This document shows positions 9,312 through 17,736 of a stretch of 64,000 nucleotides of DNA, piece after piece (position 1 is the first letter of the stretch; each line of letters opens with the position of its first letter). Source of the DNA: Saprospira grandis str. Lewin (GTDB lineage: Bacteria; Bacteroidota; Bacteroidia; Chitinophagales; Saprospiraceae); assembly GCF_000250635.1 (NCBI RefSeq), contig NC_016940.1, forward strand, positions 310,001 through 374,000. Direction: 5' to 3'. The notes under the pieces were generated by a model. The model ran no database searches and was not told the DNA's origin. It worked only from the letters and a program-made list of their open reading frames with translations. Position numbers and translations under genes: made by a program.

Positions 9312-9334
9312 GGTGTAGGCCTGAATAGAAGAGG

Positions 9335-9371
9335 AGCGCAGACTTTCCATTGGGGAGGGCTGCGCTTTTTT
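9335..9371 (+). terminator. Terminator of speD-speE
   Basis: AGCGCAG (9335-9341) pairs with CTGCGCT (9360-9366), followed by six T. The loop is 18 nt. It lies 23 bp after the stop. Confidence 0.6.
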
Positions 9372-9381
9372 GGGTCCAAAT

Positions 9382-9543
9382 GGGCGGCGAAGCCGCCCCT
9401 GGCCGCAGGCCAGCATGGCCCAGCGCTGCGCAGCCGTGGCCGAAGGCCAGACCAAGGAGCGAAGCGACGCAGGGCCGAGCAGACTTGCGAGCGGCGCAGC
9501 ATAGCGGCGGCCGCCCGCCCTATTTGGGGCGGCCGCGGGCCCC
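9382..9543 (-). repeat. Modular hairpin repeat, copy 4 (type B, - sense)
   Basis: The minus strand starts GGGGCCCGCGGCCGCC and continues CGCCGCTATGCTGCGCCG and the core CTCGCAAGTCTGCTCGGCCC. Slot 2 is the weak GTCGCTTCGCTCC, slot 3 GGCCTTCGGCC, the type B end ACGGCTGCGCAGCGCTGGGCC, and two terminal stems including GGGGCGGCTTCGCCGCCC. It lies between convergent speD-speE and the oxygenase gene. Confidence 0.88.
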
Positions 9544-9551
9544 AAAACAGC

Positions 9552-9586
9552 ATAAAAAAACAGCTAGTAGAAAACTACTAACTGTT
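9552..9586 (-). terminator. Terminator of the oxygenase operon
   Basis: On the minus strand AACAGTTAGTAG pairs with CTACTAGCTGTT across TTTT (one G-T pair) and is followed by seven T. It starts 6 bp after the stop of the gene ending at 9593. Confidence 0.75.
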
Positions 9587-9592
9587 GAGTAA

Positions 9593-10180
9593 TTACTTGA
9601 GCATCCAAGCGGTAATGCTGAGTCGAGCTCGTTTGGCGGGCAGGACGGCATGTGGTAACTCATGGCTTCTGAAGCAGACGAATCGGCCAGCTTTGGGGGC
9701 AATTTTTACTTCTTGGCCATTGGGGAGTTGGAGCAAGAGCTCTCCCCCATCGGTATCTGCCCAATTTTCATTGAGGTAAAAAATGGCAGAAAACTGTCGG
9801 CGGCTATCGTGTTGAAAACGATCGACATGCATTTTATAAAAGCTGCCTATATCGTAGAAAGCGTAGTGCATTTCGGCGCTGCGCAGGCCCGTATAGCAGC
9901 TGTGGTTAAGGTAGTGCAGAAAGCCCATTAGGGCCTGTTGGTACCGGGCTTCTAGGGTTTCTGGGCTATGGGGTTCTATCCAGAGAATCTGGTCATTTCG
10001 GATAGTGGTATGCTGGGCAGCTTGTTGGCCGATGCCAGCGGTTTTGAACTTAGATTGGGCTTTTTGGGCCAGCAAATAAGTTCGGATTTGGGCCACAAAA
10101 GGGGCTGGCAGAAAATCATCTACCAGCCCGTAGCCCTGCTCAATAATCCCAGTAATTAGGGATTCGTATTTTTCTTCCAT
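9593..10180 (-). CDS. 2-oxoglutarate/Fe(II)-dependent oxygenase, SM-20/prolyl hydroxylase-like
   Basis: 195 aa, cytosolic. The iron facial triad of the double-stranded beta helix reads HVD (His118, Asp120) and ELPHAV (His177). Arg186 in ARLSITAW is the expected 2-oxoglutarate anchor. The flanking MHYAFYDIGSFYKMHVD and SAIFYLNENW segments match the EGLN/SM-20 prolyl hydroxylase branch. Its substrate, a protein prolyl residue or a small molecule, cannot be told. It starts 8 bp after the exonuclease gene, so the two are surely co-transcribed. Confidence 0.85.
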   Translation of the reverse strand: MEEKYESLITGIIEQGYGLVDDFLPAPFVAQIRTYLLAQKAQSKFKTAGIGQQAAQHTTIRNDQILWIEPHSPETLEARYQQALMGFLHYLNHSCYTGLRSAEMHYAFYDIGSFYKMHVDRFQHDSRRQFSAIFYLNENWADTDGGELLLQLPNGQEVKIAPKAGRFVCFRSHELPHAVLPAKRARLSITAWMLK

Positions 10181-10188
10181 TCAAGGGA

Positions 10189-10740
10189 TTAAAAGCGCCA
10201 TTGGTTGGCGTACTTAACAAAAATTTTGGCCAAATTGATTGCGTCATCAATACCTCGGTGGTGGGCGCCTTCAAACTCAAAGCCTTCTCGTTCGACGGCT
10301 CTTTTGAGGCCAATTTCTCGGCGGATGCCCTTAATGCGGGGATATTGATGTTTGAGGCTAATGTGTTTATCGGTCCAATCGGCCGGTAAATCGTGTAGCT
10401 TACAATTTCGGGCTAAGGCCTTGCGGTCAAAGAAACCCCAAGAGCAGAGCAAGTAGTCTTCGCCTTTTGTTAGGCCGATCCAATCTTGGAAATCCTCGAT
10501 TACGGTAGGAAATTCGTCGGCTTGATTGACCTCTATTTGGCTGATTCCGGTTAGTTGCGTACAAAAATCGGAGAGTTTAGGATGTTCGCTTGGGCGGACA
10601 AAGCTCTCGAATCTGGATTGTAGTTCGGCGTATTCATTAAAGAGAAGAGCGCCGATTTCGATAATTTCTTGGCTGCGCCCCCGTCGTTCCACATCGGTTT
10701 TCCAACAGGTAGCTTCTAGATCATAAATGATAAAGTTCAT
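10189..10740 (-). CDS. DEDDh 3'-5' exonuclease, ERI1/KapD-like
   Basis: 183 aa when started at ATG 10740 (MNFIIYDLEATCW). The open frame runs on to 10869, but that extension is Lys/Arg-rich and overlaps the upstream gene. Motifs are ExoI YDLEATCW (Asp and Glu), ExoII in the CSWGFFDRKAL region (Asp), and ExoIII HHRGIDDAINLAKI (His and Asp), all needed for two-metal catalysis. ERI1-type enzymes trim structured RNA 3' ends, and bacterial KapD is related, so an RNA substrate is plausible but unproven. It is the middle gene of a three-gene operon. Confidence 0.85.
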   Translation of the reverse strand: MNFIIYDLEATCWKTDVERRGRSQEIIEIGALLFNEYAELQSRFESFVRPSEHPKLSDFCTQLTGISQIEVNQADEFPTVIEDFQDWIGLTKGEDYLLCSWGFFDRKALARNCKLHDLPADWTDKHISLKHQYPRIKGIRREIGLKRAVEREGFEFEGAHHRGIDDAINLAKIFVKYANQWRF

Positions 10741-10783
10741 AATATTTTTTGGAGTAAGTTCAATAAAAGCGGGGGCGGCCAGT

Positions 10784-11137
10784 CTAATCGTCTTTTTTGA
10801 GTCGTTCGGCCTCTTCTTCCTCCTCCTCGTTTTGGCTAGCTTCATCGAGGATAGCGGCATCATCTTCATCGTCTAAGCCAAAGTCATCGCGGAGAGTTCC
10901 GTCATCATCGTAATCGTCATCATCTTCGATGATTTGTTCGGCTTCACGAATTGTCATACGGACCAAATAGTAAACATCTTCGCACTCGAAGGGGAGTGCA
11001 GAAACCAGCTTACCGTTTCGGTCGGTATATTTGACGAGGTGCTGGGCAAAACCCCGGGGGTAGCGGAGTTTAATTTGATCAAGGGTTTCTTCTGCTAGGG
11101 CATCATAATCCTTGATAATGCGTTTTTTGCTGTTCAC
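10784..11137 (-). CDS. Small acidic conserved protein of unknown function
   Basis: 117 aa, soluble. The first 65 residues form a compact domain (TLDQIKLRYPRGFAQHLVKY, VSALPFECEDVYYLVRM). The last 45 are extremely acidic, with DDDDYDDDG, DDEDD and a run of seven Glu, ending in LKKDD. I do not recognise a family beyond proteins of this layout being common in Bacteroidota. The tail could act as a flexible polyanion, for instance a nucleic-acid mimic or metal buffer; this is speculation. It leads the operon with the exonuclease and oxygenase. Confidence 0.7.
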   Translation of the reverse strand: MNSKKRIIKDYDALAEETLDQIKLRYPRGFAQHLVKYTDRNGKLVSALPFECEDVYYLVRMTIREAEQIIEDDDDYDDDGTLRDDFGLDDEDDAAILDEASQNEEEEEEAERLKKDD

Positions 11138-11268
11138 AACTTGCTAATTTAAGTGGTGGTGTATAAGGTTGTTATTCTTGTCTTTTAAATCCGTCTATTG
11201 GGCCTATTGGCTTAGGGCCGCAAAACTTGCAAAAAAAGCTTAAATCCTCAAGTGAAAATCAAAAAAAA

Positions 11269-11763
11269 TTAAGGTCGTAATCCTTCGCCTGCTTTGATCT
11301 GAATTTGCTCTACCTCTTGGTAGAGGATCTTGGCATAAGCGTCTAACTCCAAACTGAGAATTTCAGTTTCATTTTCGAGAACAATCCAGTAGGTATAATG
11401 GCCAAGGGGGTGTTGGGTGGCCAAGACATAGCTAATGGTTCTGTCGGCATATTCTTTTTCTAAGAAGCGCTTAATGGCCAGGGTAAAGGAAGAGGGGTCC
11501 ACCTCCATTTCTGATTTGAGCCATTTGCCGAGCTCATCAAAGTAGGCCAAGACATAGATTCCGTTGGCTTCATCCCAAAATTGGCCCTGATAGCTGCTAT
11601 CTACCTCCTGCCAGATGGCTTGTTTGACCTGGGCTTGGGGGTATTTAGTTTCAAAAGCGGTTTGGACCTTTTTGGGGAGCTTGTGGGGGGCAATATTGGC
11701 TGTTCTTTGCGCCCAACTAGGGCTGCTCAGGGCCAATAGTAAGAGAAAAAAGAGGTATTTCAT
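11269..11763 (-). CDS. Secreted PepSY-like protein
   Basis: 164 aa from ATG 11763, giving the signal peptide MKYLFFLLLLALSSPSWAQ; the longer frame to 11799 would put 12 polar residues ahead of it. The mature part has two PepSY-like units: VQTAFETKYPQAQVKQAIWQ...VYVLAYFDELGKW and FLEKEYADRTISYVL...YWIVLENE. This is the pattern of the putative beta-lactamase-inhibitor-like (DUF2874) periplasmic proteins of Bacteroidota. Binding partner unknown. It sits 36 bp downstream of the interrupted protease gene and may share its transcript. Confidence 0.65.
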   Translation of the reverse strand: MKYLFFLLLLALSSPSWAQRTANIAPHKLPKKVQTAFETKYPQAQVKQAIWQEVDSSYQGQFWDEANGIYVLAYFDELGKWLKSEMEVDPSSFTLAIKRFLEKEYADRTISYVLATQHPLGHYTYWIVLENETEILSLELDAYAKILYQEVEQIQIKAGEGLRP

Positions 11764-11799
11764 CGTTTTCTTTTCATTAGTTCTAAGAAAGTCAGCCAC

Positions 11800-13108
11800 T
11801 TAAGGCATAAGCAAGCGCTGATATTTTTTCTTTTTCCCCAACAATTCTAGGGCCATATCGAGGCAATGATCAGCCTTTAGACTATGGGCAATAGCTGCAG
11901 CTCTTAATTTTTCTTGCTCCACAATTTCGACCTCTAAGAGATGTAGAATTTCATCCTTGGCGGCCAGTAGTTTGTTGCGTTCTTGGCTGCGGAGTCCTTT
12001 TTCTAGGGCCTTTATTTCTTTATCAAGGGCTGTTTTTAGGGCTCCTTCCTGATCGAGCTTTTGCTCAAACTGCTCGAAGGCCAAGGCCGTTTTGCTCTTT
12101 TTAAGGTAAGCGTTTTTATCCATCAAGGCCATAAAATCATCAAAGTCTTTGGCCTGAAGGCTCCAGTTATCCAAATCTTCGGGCAGTTTATGCTGGCTGC
12201 GATAGGCTACGCCAAAGTCAAAAATAGCGGGGCTGGCCAAGAGCTGTTTTTTCAAGCTCAACCATTCTTGATTCTCATGTACTAAATCGGGGCGAATGCC
12301 ACCGCCATCATAGACCTTTCTACCCGCCAGGGTACTAAAGGCTTGGCGCAGAGAGTCGGCAATCACTTTTGGGGCCCCATTTTCATATTCTAGCGATTGG
12401 ATACAGCGGCCCGAGGGAATATAATAGCGGGCGGTGGTGAGCTTGAGCTTAGCCCCATGCGGTAAATCTACCGTGTTTTGCACCAAGCCTTTTCCAAAAG
12501 AACGCTGCCCCACAATAACGCCTCGGTCTAAGTCTTGGATTGCCCCCGCCACAATTTCTGAGGCAGAGGCCGAACGCTCATTGATGAGCACCGCCAAGGC
12601 AATGCTGCTATCAATAGGCATATTAAGGGTTCTAAAAATTTGCTGTTGCGATTTCTCTCGGCCCTGAATAGAAACGACTTCCCGCCCTCTGGGCACAAAG
12701 ACATTGATGACATTGACGGCCTCGCTCAATAAACCGCCCGTATTGCCTCTAAGGTCGAGAATCACGCCATTGAGCTTTTCTTTTTCTTGCAAGGCCTCTA
12801 GGGCTTCCCCCAAATGCTGCCCCGCCTTTTCTGAAAAAGTAGTGAGCGAGAAGTAGGCAATTTTGCCTGGCAAAACCTCATAATGCGGAAGATTATTGAT
12901 GAGGATATTTTGGCGGCGTAGGCTAAATGTTAGCTTTTTGCTCTGCCCCGGCCGATGTACGGTCAATTGCATGGCCTGCCCCATTTTCCCTCTCAACTCT
13001 TGGCTGATTTCTGAAAGGGCTTTGCCTTTTAAAGATACCTCATCAATAAAAAGAAGGGTGTCTCCGGCCATAAGGCCCGCCTTATGGGCTGGACCATCGG
13101 GGTAAATG
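11800..13108 (-). pseudogene. S41-family C-terminal processing protease, 3' part (split by an IS)
   Basis: An internal ATG at 13071 gives a 423-aa open frame, but reading continues upstream in frame as ...YPDGPAHKAGL up to the insertion sequence. It carries the end of the PDZ domain (GDTLLFIDEVSLKGK) and the whole S41 catalytic core: DLRGNTGGLL, NERSASASEIVAGAIQD with the serine nucleophile, and RSFGKGLVQ with the general-base lysine. A Lys/Glu-rich tail follows. Joined to 14397-14738 it restores a 548-residue protein close in length to the neighbouring 544-aa paralogue. Without its signal anchor this part would not reach the periplasm. Confidence 0.9.
13105..13108. repeat. Target-site duplication, left copy (AATG)
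   Basis: AATG directly precedes the left inverted repeat TGCGCCTACCCC and recurs at 14397-14400 after the right inverted repeat. Confidence 0.85.
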
Positions 13109-13162
13109 TGCGCCTACCCCAATGCTTAAACAGAAAGTCCCTTAGTTTAAGGTGGAGGTTCT

Positions 13163-14043
13163 TCAGGGAGGGGAGCTAGCTCCCCTCCCTAGAGAAGATG
13201 CTGAAGAAAAATATCCTTGAGGAGTTTTATATCCTAAAGAACTATGAAGCCTGTGATTGTTATAATAATTAAAAATACTCTTTAAGTCCTTTGTGTAAAT
13301 CTAAACCATTTTCATAAGCTCTCAAATAAATATGCTCATATTTTACGGACCACCATAATCTTTCTACAAACACATTATCTAAGGCGCGGCCTTTTCCATC
13401 CATGCTGATCTTAATTCCTCTGTTGAGCAACTCAGACGTAAATTCTAGAGAAGTAAATTGGGCTCCTTGATCAGAATTAAATATTTCTGGCTGCCCCCAT
13501 TTCCAAGCTTCGTCCAGAGCCTCTAGACAAAATCGCTTATCCATGCTGTTCGAAATCCGCCAGCTCAAAACATATCGACTATACCAATCCATGACAACGG
13601 TTAAGTACATAAAACCCGCTTGCATAGGAATATAAGTAATGTCAGTTGCCCAAACTTCATTTGAACGGCTCACTTTTAGGCCTCGAAGTAAATAAGGGTA
13701 TTTCTTATGGCTTTTAGCTGATAATGAGGTGTTTGGCTTAGGTAAAACAGATCGAATATTCATCTTTTTCATCAAGCGAGCAACTCGTTTTTTGTTACAA
13801 GTCAAGCCTGAGGCCCTTAAATACTCGGTCATCCTAGGGTAGCCCCATTCTGGATGTGACAGATGAAACTCGTCAATTTTACGCATCAGCTTTAAGTTTT
13901 CTGCACTTTCGCCCACAGCTTGATAGTAGTATTTTGATCGGGAAACCGACATTAACTCACATTGCCGAGCTATGCTAAGTCCTTCTAATACTGCTATTTG
14001 GCTCAGTCTTAAAGCTTCATCACATTCCTCTATATTTTTTTTT
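13163..14043 (-). pseudogene. IS3-family OrfB (DDE transposase), frameshifted near its C-terminus
   Basis: OrfB has no good ATG at its true beginning. In the -1 frame after the A9 run it reads ...ALRLSQIAVLEG, SIARQCELMSVSRSKYYY, so it is expected as an OrfAB fusion made by -1 frameshifting. Catalytic residues are present: ATDITYIPM (D), NSDQGAQFTS (D) and FVERLWWSVKYEH (E). The frame then stops at 13269 (KEYF*), but the next frame continues NYYNNHRLHSSLGYKTPQ, the usual IS3 end, to a stop at 13163. One extra T/A in the five-base run at 13271-13275 explains this. The copy is probably inactive or weakened, unless that base is a sequencing error. Confidence 0.8.
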
Positions 14044-14307
14044 AAGCCAGTCTAGCTCAAACTGCAACTTGCCTATTTGCTCATATAAACGGGCTTCTTT
14101 TTCTTCATCAGCATCCACTTTGGGCCCTCGCTTTTTTTCATAAAGCAAAAAACTATTGGCCAAAAGTTCTTTCTTCCAGGCCGATATTTGATTTGCATGT
14201 AGCTCATATTTTGTCGCTAATTCTGCCAAGGTCAATTGCTCTTTTAGCGCTTCTAAGGCTACTTTTGCCTTAAATTTAGAACTGAAATTACGGCGCTTCT
14301 TTCTCAT
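14020..14307 (-). CDS. IS3-family OrfA (helix-turn-helix protein)
   Basis: 95 aa. RRNFSSKFKAKVALEALK...LAELATKYELHANQISAWKKEL is the helix-turn-helix of the IS3 OrfA/HTH_Tnp_1 family that binds the IS ends. A leucine-rich C-terminal helix (LYEQIGKLQFELDWLKKK) serves for multimerisation and continues into OrfB by frameshift at AAAAAAAAA. It ends at TGA just past that run. Confidence 0.9.
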   Translation of the reverse strand: MRKKRRNFSSKFKAKVALEALKEQLTLAELATKYELHANQISAWKKELLANSFLLYEKKRGPKVDADEEKEARLYEQIGKLQFELDWLKKKYRGM

Positions 14308-14396
14308 CTCTTTTGTAATTTAGTGCTTCATTATACGACTTTTTTTCTTGCGTTTTTCCACCTTAAACTACTGTCCTAATTTTGGGGGTAAGGGCA

Positions 14397-14738
14397 AATG
14401 GCCGTAATTAAGCCGCCCGAAGCCGTGGCCCGCACTCGGGTTCCTATGCCCGCATAACTGCCCGTAATAGAAGAGCGAAAACGCTCTACTTCTTGGGCTG
14501 GAATATAAGTGGTGTAGGGGTCCAAGCTCTTGAGCATGGCATCCAAGCCCGATTTCATCAAATCTTCAGGCGGCACCTCATCTACATAGTAGGTATTGAG
14601 CTCTCTAAATACATTAGAGTAGAGCTCTAGGTTCTTAGCAATTTCAAACTCATCTGTTAGGGTGGTGGCCAAACCTATCCCGCCCCCCAAAATGAGAAAA
14701 GCGAAAAACAGTTTCTTGGCTGATTGTATGGCAAACAT
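14397..14738 (-). pseudogene. S41-family C-terminal processing protease, 5' part (split by an IS)
   Basis: 114 native codons. They hold a membrane anchor or signal (SAKKLFFAFLILGGGIGLATTL), the N-terminal S41 helical segment (ELNTYYVDEVPPEDLMKSGLDAMLKSLDPYTTYIP) and the start of the PDZ domain (SYAGIGTRVRATASGGLITAI). The open frame runs seven codons into the insertion sequence (CPYPQN*) and stops at 14376. The truncated product would have no catalytic site. After removal of the IS and one AATG copy, the reading frame continues exactly into ...AIYPDGPAHKAG. Confidence 0.9.
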
Positions 14739-14768
14739 CTCTGTAATCGGTTTTAATGTGGAGTGAAT

Positions 14769-16403
14769 TTACTTTTCTGGCGCTTCCAAAAGCTGATCGA
14801 AGGCCTTTGCATCCCCAAAAAGAGCAATGGCGGCCTTTACTTCTTTATCCTCTTTCAATCGAGCCATAATAACTTGGTCCTCGCTATAATAACGACGCAA
14901 AATGGCCTGACGAAGCTGAATAGATAAGGCCTCTTTTTCTTGATTCAATAGCCGCTTTTTTTCTGCTTGGATTTTGGCCCGCAAGGCCTCAAAAGCCGCC
15001 TTTTCCGAGGCGTATTTTTTCTCTTCTTTGGCCGTTTTCTCTAGCTTGGCCAATTCTTTTTCCGAAGGCAACTCAAAAGCATAGTTTTTCTGGGCCAAAA
15101 ACTGCAGATAGTCCGCATACAACTGCTCCGATACCTGAAAATCCAAGGCGGGAGCAATGCTGTCTACTTTCTGCCGAAAATCATTGGCAAATTCAAAGAG
15201 TAGGCGACTTTCCGTTATCGCATCCAATAAGTATTTGGTTTCGGCCAAAGCTATTTTATGGTCCGGCTCCAAACCGCCTCCATCAAATACTTCTCGGCCA
15301 TTTTCGGTGCTGAAGCTGCTCCGCAAAGAGTCGTCCATCCGCTTAGACGTCCCTCCCTTGTAGGCTAGGGCCTGAATACAACGGCCCGAGGGAATATGAT
15401 AGCGGGCGGTGGTCAGTTTGACCTTAGAGTTATAACCAATATCATAGGTGTTTTGCACCAAACCTTTACCAAAAGATCGCTGCCCCAACAAAACCCCTCG
15501 GTCGTAGTCCTGTATGGCCCCCGCTACAATCTCCGAGGCCGAGGCCGACTGTCCATTGATCAACACAATCAAAGGGATTTGGCTGTCTAATGGCTGATTT
15601 CTGGTGTTGAACGAACGGTCCCAATTGGCTACCTTGTTTTTGGTGTAGACAATCAGCTTATTCTTGGGCAAAAAGACGTTGCAAAGCGCTACCGCCTCAA
15701 TCAAAAGCCCCCCGCCATTGTCTCGCAAATCTAAAATGACTTGCTTGGGGTTGTGTTTTTCCTGCAGTTCTTGCAAAGCGTTAGAGACATTGCCCCCAGC
15801 TCGCTCCGTAAAGGTGGTCAACACAATATAAGCCGTACTATCGTCCAACATACTATAATAAGGGACGTTTTTTCGTTCTACCTTGGTCCGCGTCAGGTTG
15901 TGTTCCTTCGAGGCCGCCACTCCCCTACGGGTTTCTACCAATACCTGCGTGCCCGCTTTTCCATGCAAACTCCGCTCGATATCCTCTAGCTTTTTGCCCG
16001 AAATATCGCTGCCATCTATCCGCAGAAGCTCGTCGCCAATCTGAATGCCCGCCGCCTTAGCTGCCGAGCCATCCACCAATTCATTCACCAATACTTTCCC
16101 TTTATATTCAATGAGCTCCATGCCGACCCCATCCCAAGAGCCCTTAAAGTTGATGCGAAATTGCTCAATCTGGGCCTCCGAAAAGTAGTTGGTATAGGGG
16201 TCCAAACTGCCATTCATCGAGTCTATGGCTATGCGCATCAGGGCCGTCGGCTCAGGCTCTTCTACATAATAGCGATTCACGGAGCGGTAGGCGGCCGCAA
16301 ATATTTCCATGCTCTGGGCCAAACGAAGCAGCCGACCACCACTGGCCAAACTCAGCCCCGCTAAAAGCAGTAGCCCTAAGGGCCAAAATTTTCTGTATTT
16401 CAT
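14769..16403 (-). CDS. S41-family C-terminal processing protease (CtpA-like)
   Basis: 544 aa. N-terminal signal anchor (LGLLLLAGLSLASGG), S41 helical region with SLDPYTNYFS, PDZ domain about residues 85-165 (GVGMELIEYKGKVLV...AAGIQIGDELLRIDG), then the catalytic core. Nucleophile Ser288 lies in NGQSASASEIV and general base Lys313 in RSFGKGLVQ; DLRDNGGGLL precedes them. Such periplasmic enzymes clip C-terminal tails of envelope proteins. The last 150 residues are charged and helical. It is a tandem paralogue of the IS-split gene just downstream, so it may cover that gene's loss. Confidence 0.93.
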   Translation of the reverse strand: MKYRKFWPLGLLLLAGLSLASGGRLLRLAQSMEIFAAAYRSVNRYYVEEPEPTALMRIAIDSMNGSLDPYTNYFSEAQIEQFRINFKGSWDGVGMELIEYKGKVLVNELVDGSAAKAAGIQIGDELLRIDGSDISGKKLEDIERSLHGKAGTQVLVETRRGVAASKEHNLTRTKVERKNVPYYSMLDDSTAYIVLTTFTERAGGNVSNALQELQEKHNPKQVILDLRDNGGGLLIEAVALCNVFLPKNKLIVYTKNKVANWDRSFNTRNQPLDSQIPLIVLINGQSASASEIVAGAIQDYDRGVLLGQRSFGKGLVQNTYDIGYNSKVKLTTARYHIPSGRCIQALAYKGGTSKRMDDSLRSSFSTENGREVFDGGGLEPDHKIALAETKYLLDAITESRLLFEFANDFRQKVDSIAPALDFQVSEQLYADYLQFLAQKNYAFELPSEKELAKLEKTAKEEKKYASEKAAFEALRAKIQAEKKRLLNQEKEALSIQLRQAILRRYYSEDQVIMARLKEDKEVKAAIALFGDAKAFDQLLEAPEK

Positions 16404-16425
16404 ACTGTTTTTTGTTTCTTTTTTT

Positions 16426-16576
16426 GGGGCTTCCCCGCCCTGCGGGCGGGTCGGGCTCTGTCGCAGCTCGCTATTCGCTCGGCCCTTCGCTTTTTTTCGC
16501 TATCGCTTCAAAAAAGCTTGGTCTGGCCCTGCGGGCCACTGCTATCCATCCCTAAGCCTGCGGCCGCTTCGCGGCC
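16426..16576 (+). repeat. Modular hairpin repeat, copy 5 (type A, + sense)
   Basis: GGGGCTTCCCC with slot 1 GCCCTGCGGGC, GGTCGGGCTCTGT and the core variant CTCGCTATTCGCTCGGCCC. Slot 2 is CTTTTTTTCGC...TTCAAAAAAG, slot 3 GGTCTG-GGCCCTGCGGGCC, then ACTGCTATCCATCCC and slot 4 GCGGCCGCTTCGCGGCC. It lies between the S41 start codon and the murI stop, in opposite sense to both. Confidence 0.9.
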
Positions 16577-16584
16577 TGTAGGAC

Positions 16585-17421
16585 CTATGTTTTGGCAAAG
16601 CTCAAGCCCTCTTCCTTCCAATCCAATTCTTGTAAATGCAGTTTGCGCTTATAAAAAAGTGCGGTGGCCTTCTCAAAAGAAGGCGTATAATCGGTAACAT
16701 AAAACTGGGCCAAGGGCGCCAGATCTGTTTTGGCTTGCATATCATTTTGGACCAACTGCGCCTTTACTTCTTCTACTACTGCCGCAATAGAGTCAAAAAC
16801 AGCCACTCGGCCCTCATAAAAGGCCTCTATCTCTGGCCGAATAAGCGGATAATGCGTGCAAGCTAATAAAAGCGCTTCGATATCCTGAAAATCAGGATAG
16901 CTGAGGTACTGATGTAAAACGGCCTGACTCACCGCATTGTTAATAAAACCTTCTTCTATCATAGAGGCCAACATGCCCGTAGCCAAAGAACTAACGGCAA
17001 TATCTGGCCTTAGGGCCTGCAATTGCTGAGGGTATTGGTCTATTCGAGTAGTGACTTTGGTCCCAATTACCCCCACTTTTTTGTAGTTTTTTTGGGCCAT
17101 GCTTTTTACCAAAGGCGTAATCACATCCACGATCGGTAGACGGTCCCCCCAATAGGCTTTGAGCCGCCCCAAAGCCGCAGCCGAAGCCGTATTGCAAGCA
17201 ATGACCAGCATTTTGCAGCCTTGCTCTACCAAAAAGCGACTAATGTGCAGGGCATAGTTGGCGATGGCCTCTGGACTCTTCTCCCCATAAGGTAAATGAG
17301 CCGTATCGCCCAAATAGATAATAGACTCCTGAGGAAGCGCCTGGCTAATCCCCGCCGCAACGGTCAGTCCACCTATACCCGAATCAAATATGCCGATAGG
17401 GCCATGTTTAGCTGTTGCCAT
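16585..17421 (-). CDS. murI: Glutamate racemase
   Basis: 278 aa, cytosolic. It interconverts L- and D-glutamate for peptidoglycan. The two-base mechanism residues are visible: Cys76 in IACNTASAAA with Asp13-Ser14 in IGIFDSGIGGLT, and Cys188 in LLACTHYPLI. YLGDTAHLPYGEKS completes the substrate site. Length is typical. Start ATG 17421 is preceded by an AT-rich region. Confidence 0.96.
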   Translation of the reverse strand: MATAKHGPIGIFDSGIGGLTVAAGISQALPQESIIYLGDTAHLPYGEKSPEAIANYALHISRFLVEQGCKMLVIACNTASAAALGRLKAYWGDRLPIVDVITPLVKSMAQKNYKKVGVIGTKVTTRIDQYPQQLQALRPDIAVSSLATGMLASMIEEGFINNAVSQAVLHQYLSYPDFQDIEALLLACTHYPLIRPEIEAFYEGRVAVFDSIAAVVEEVKAQLVQNDMQAKTDLAPLAQFYVTDYTPSFEKATALFYKRKLHLQELDWKEEGLSFAKT

Positions 17422-17593
17422 AAAGAATATAAAAAGATTTTGGGCGAATGCCCGTTTGTGCTGCAGATTTAAGTTTTTCTTTCATTGGGCCTAAATATAA
17501 GCTTGAACTTAGTTAAAACCAACTGTCCTTTGCCCTCAAGGCTATTTTTGCCTCCTTAGGGCTGTTTTAAATTTTGTGCCTGCCCTTTTTGCT

Positions 17594-17615
17594 GCCTAGG
17601 GGCTTGTCCCTAGGC
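17594..17615 (+). repeat. CCTAGG palindrome, solo copy
   Basis: GCCTAGGGGCTTGTCCCTAGGC, an imperfect 22-bp palindrome. The left flank (TTTAAATTTTGTGCCTGCCC then TTTTTGCTG) matches the left flank of the palindrome-bounded elements at 49.1 and 52.0 kb, but here the interior is missing. It is followed by GACGATTGGCC and then minisatellites. Around it, 17422-17593 is AT-rich and shows no gene. Confidence 0.8.
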
Positions 17616-17667
17616 GACGATTGGCCAAATCCTAAGCAGCTAAAGACCAAAATTTTATTCTGATACA

Positions 17668-17724
17668 CAAAATCCTGAACAGTCCCCAAAATCCTGAACA
17701 GTCCCCAAAATTCTGAACAGTCGT
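17668..17724. repeat. 19-bp tandem repeat, three copies
   Basis: CAAAATCCTGAACAGTCCC occurs twice exactly and once with changes (CAAAATTCTGAACAGTCGT), directly before the 42-bp array. Confidence 0.85.
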
Positions 17725-17736
17725 CCCATCATCAAC

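Larger units (their letters stand above)
13109..14396 (-). mobile_element. IS3-family insertion sequence, 1288 bp
   Basis: Both ends start with TG as usual for IS3: TGCGCCTACCCCAATGC at 13109 and TGCCCTTACCCCCAAAAT read inward from 14396, an imperfect terminal inverted repeat. Two overlapping frames (orfA, orfB) are linked by a run of nine A at 14035-14043. The flanks carry a 4-bp AATG duplication. The element lies in the same direction as the host gene. At the left end, 13164-13194 holds an inverted repeat (GGGAGGGGAGCTAGCTCCCCTCCC on the minus strand). Confidence 0.93.

Noticed and set aside
14376-14396. C-terminal residues CPYPQN of the split protease
   Set aside because: They are read from the IS end, not from the protease gene, so the native fragment ends at 14397.
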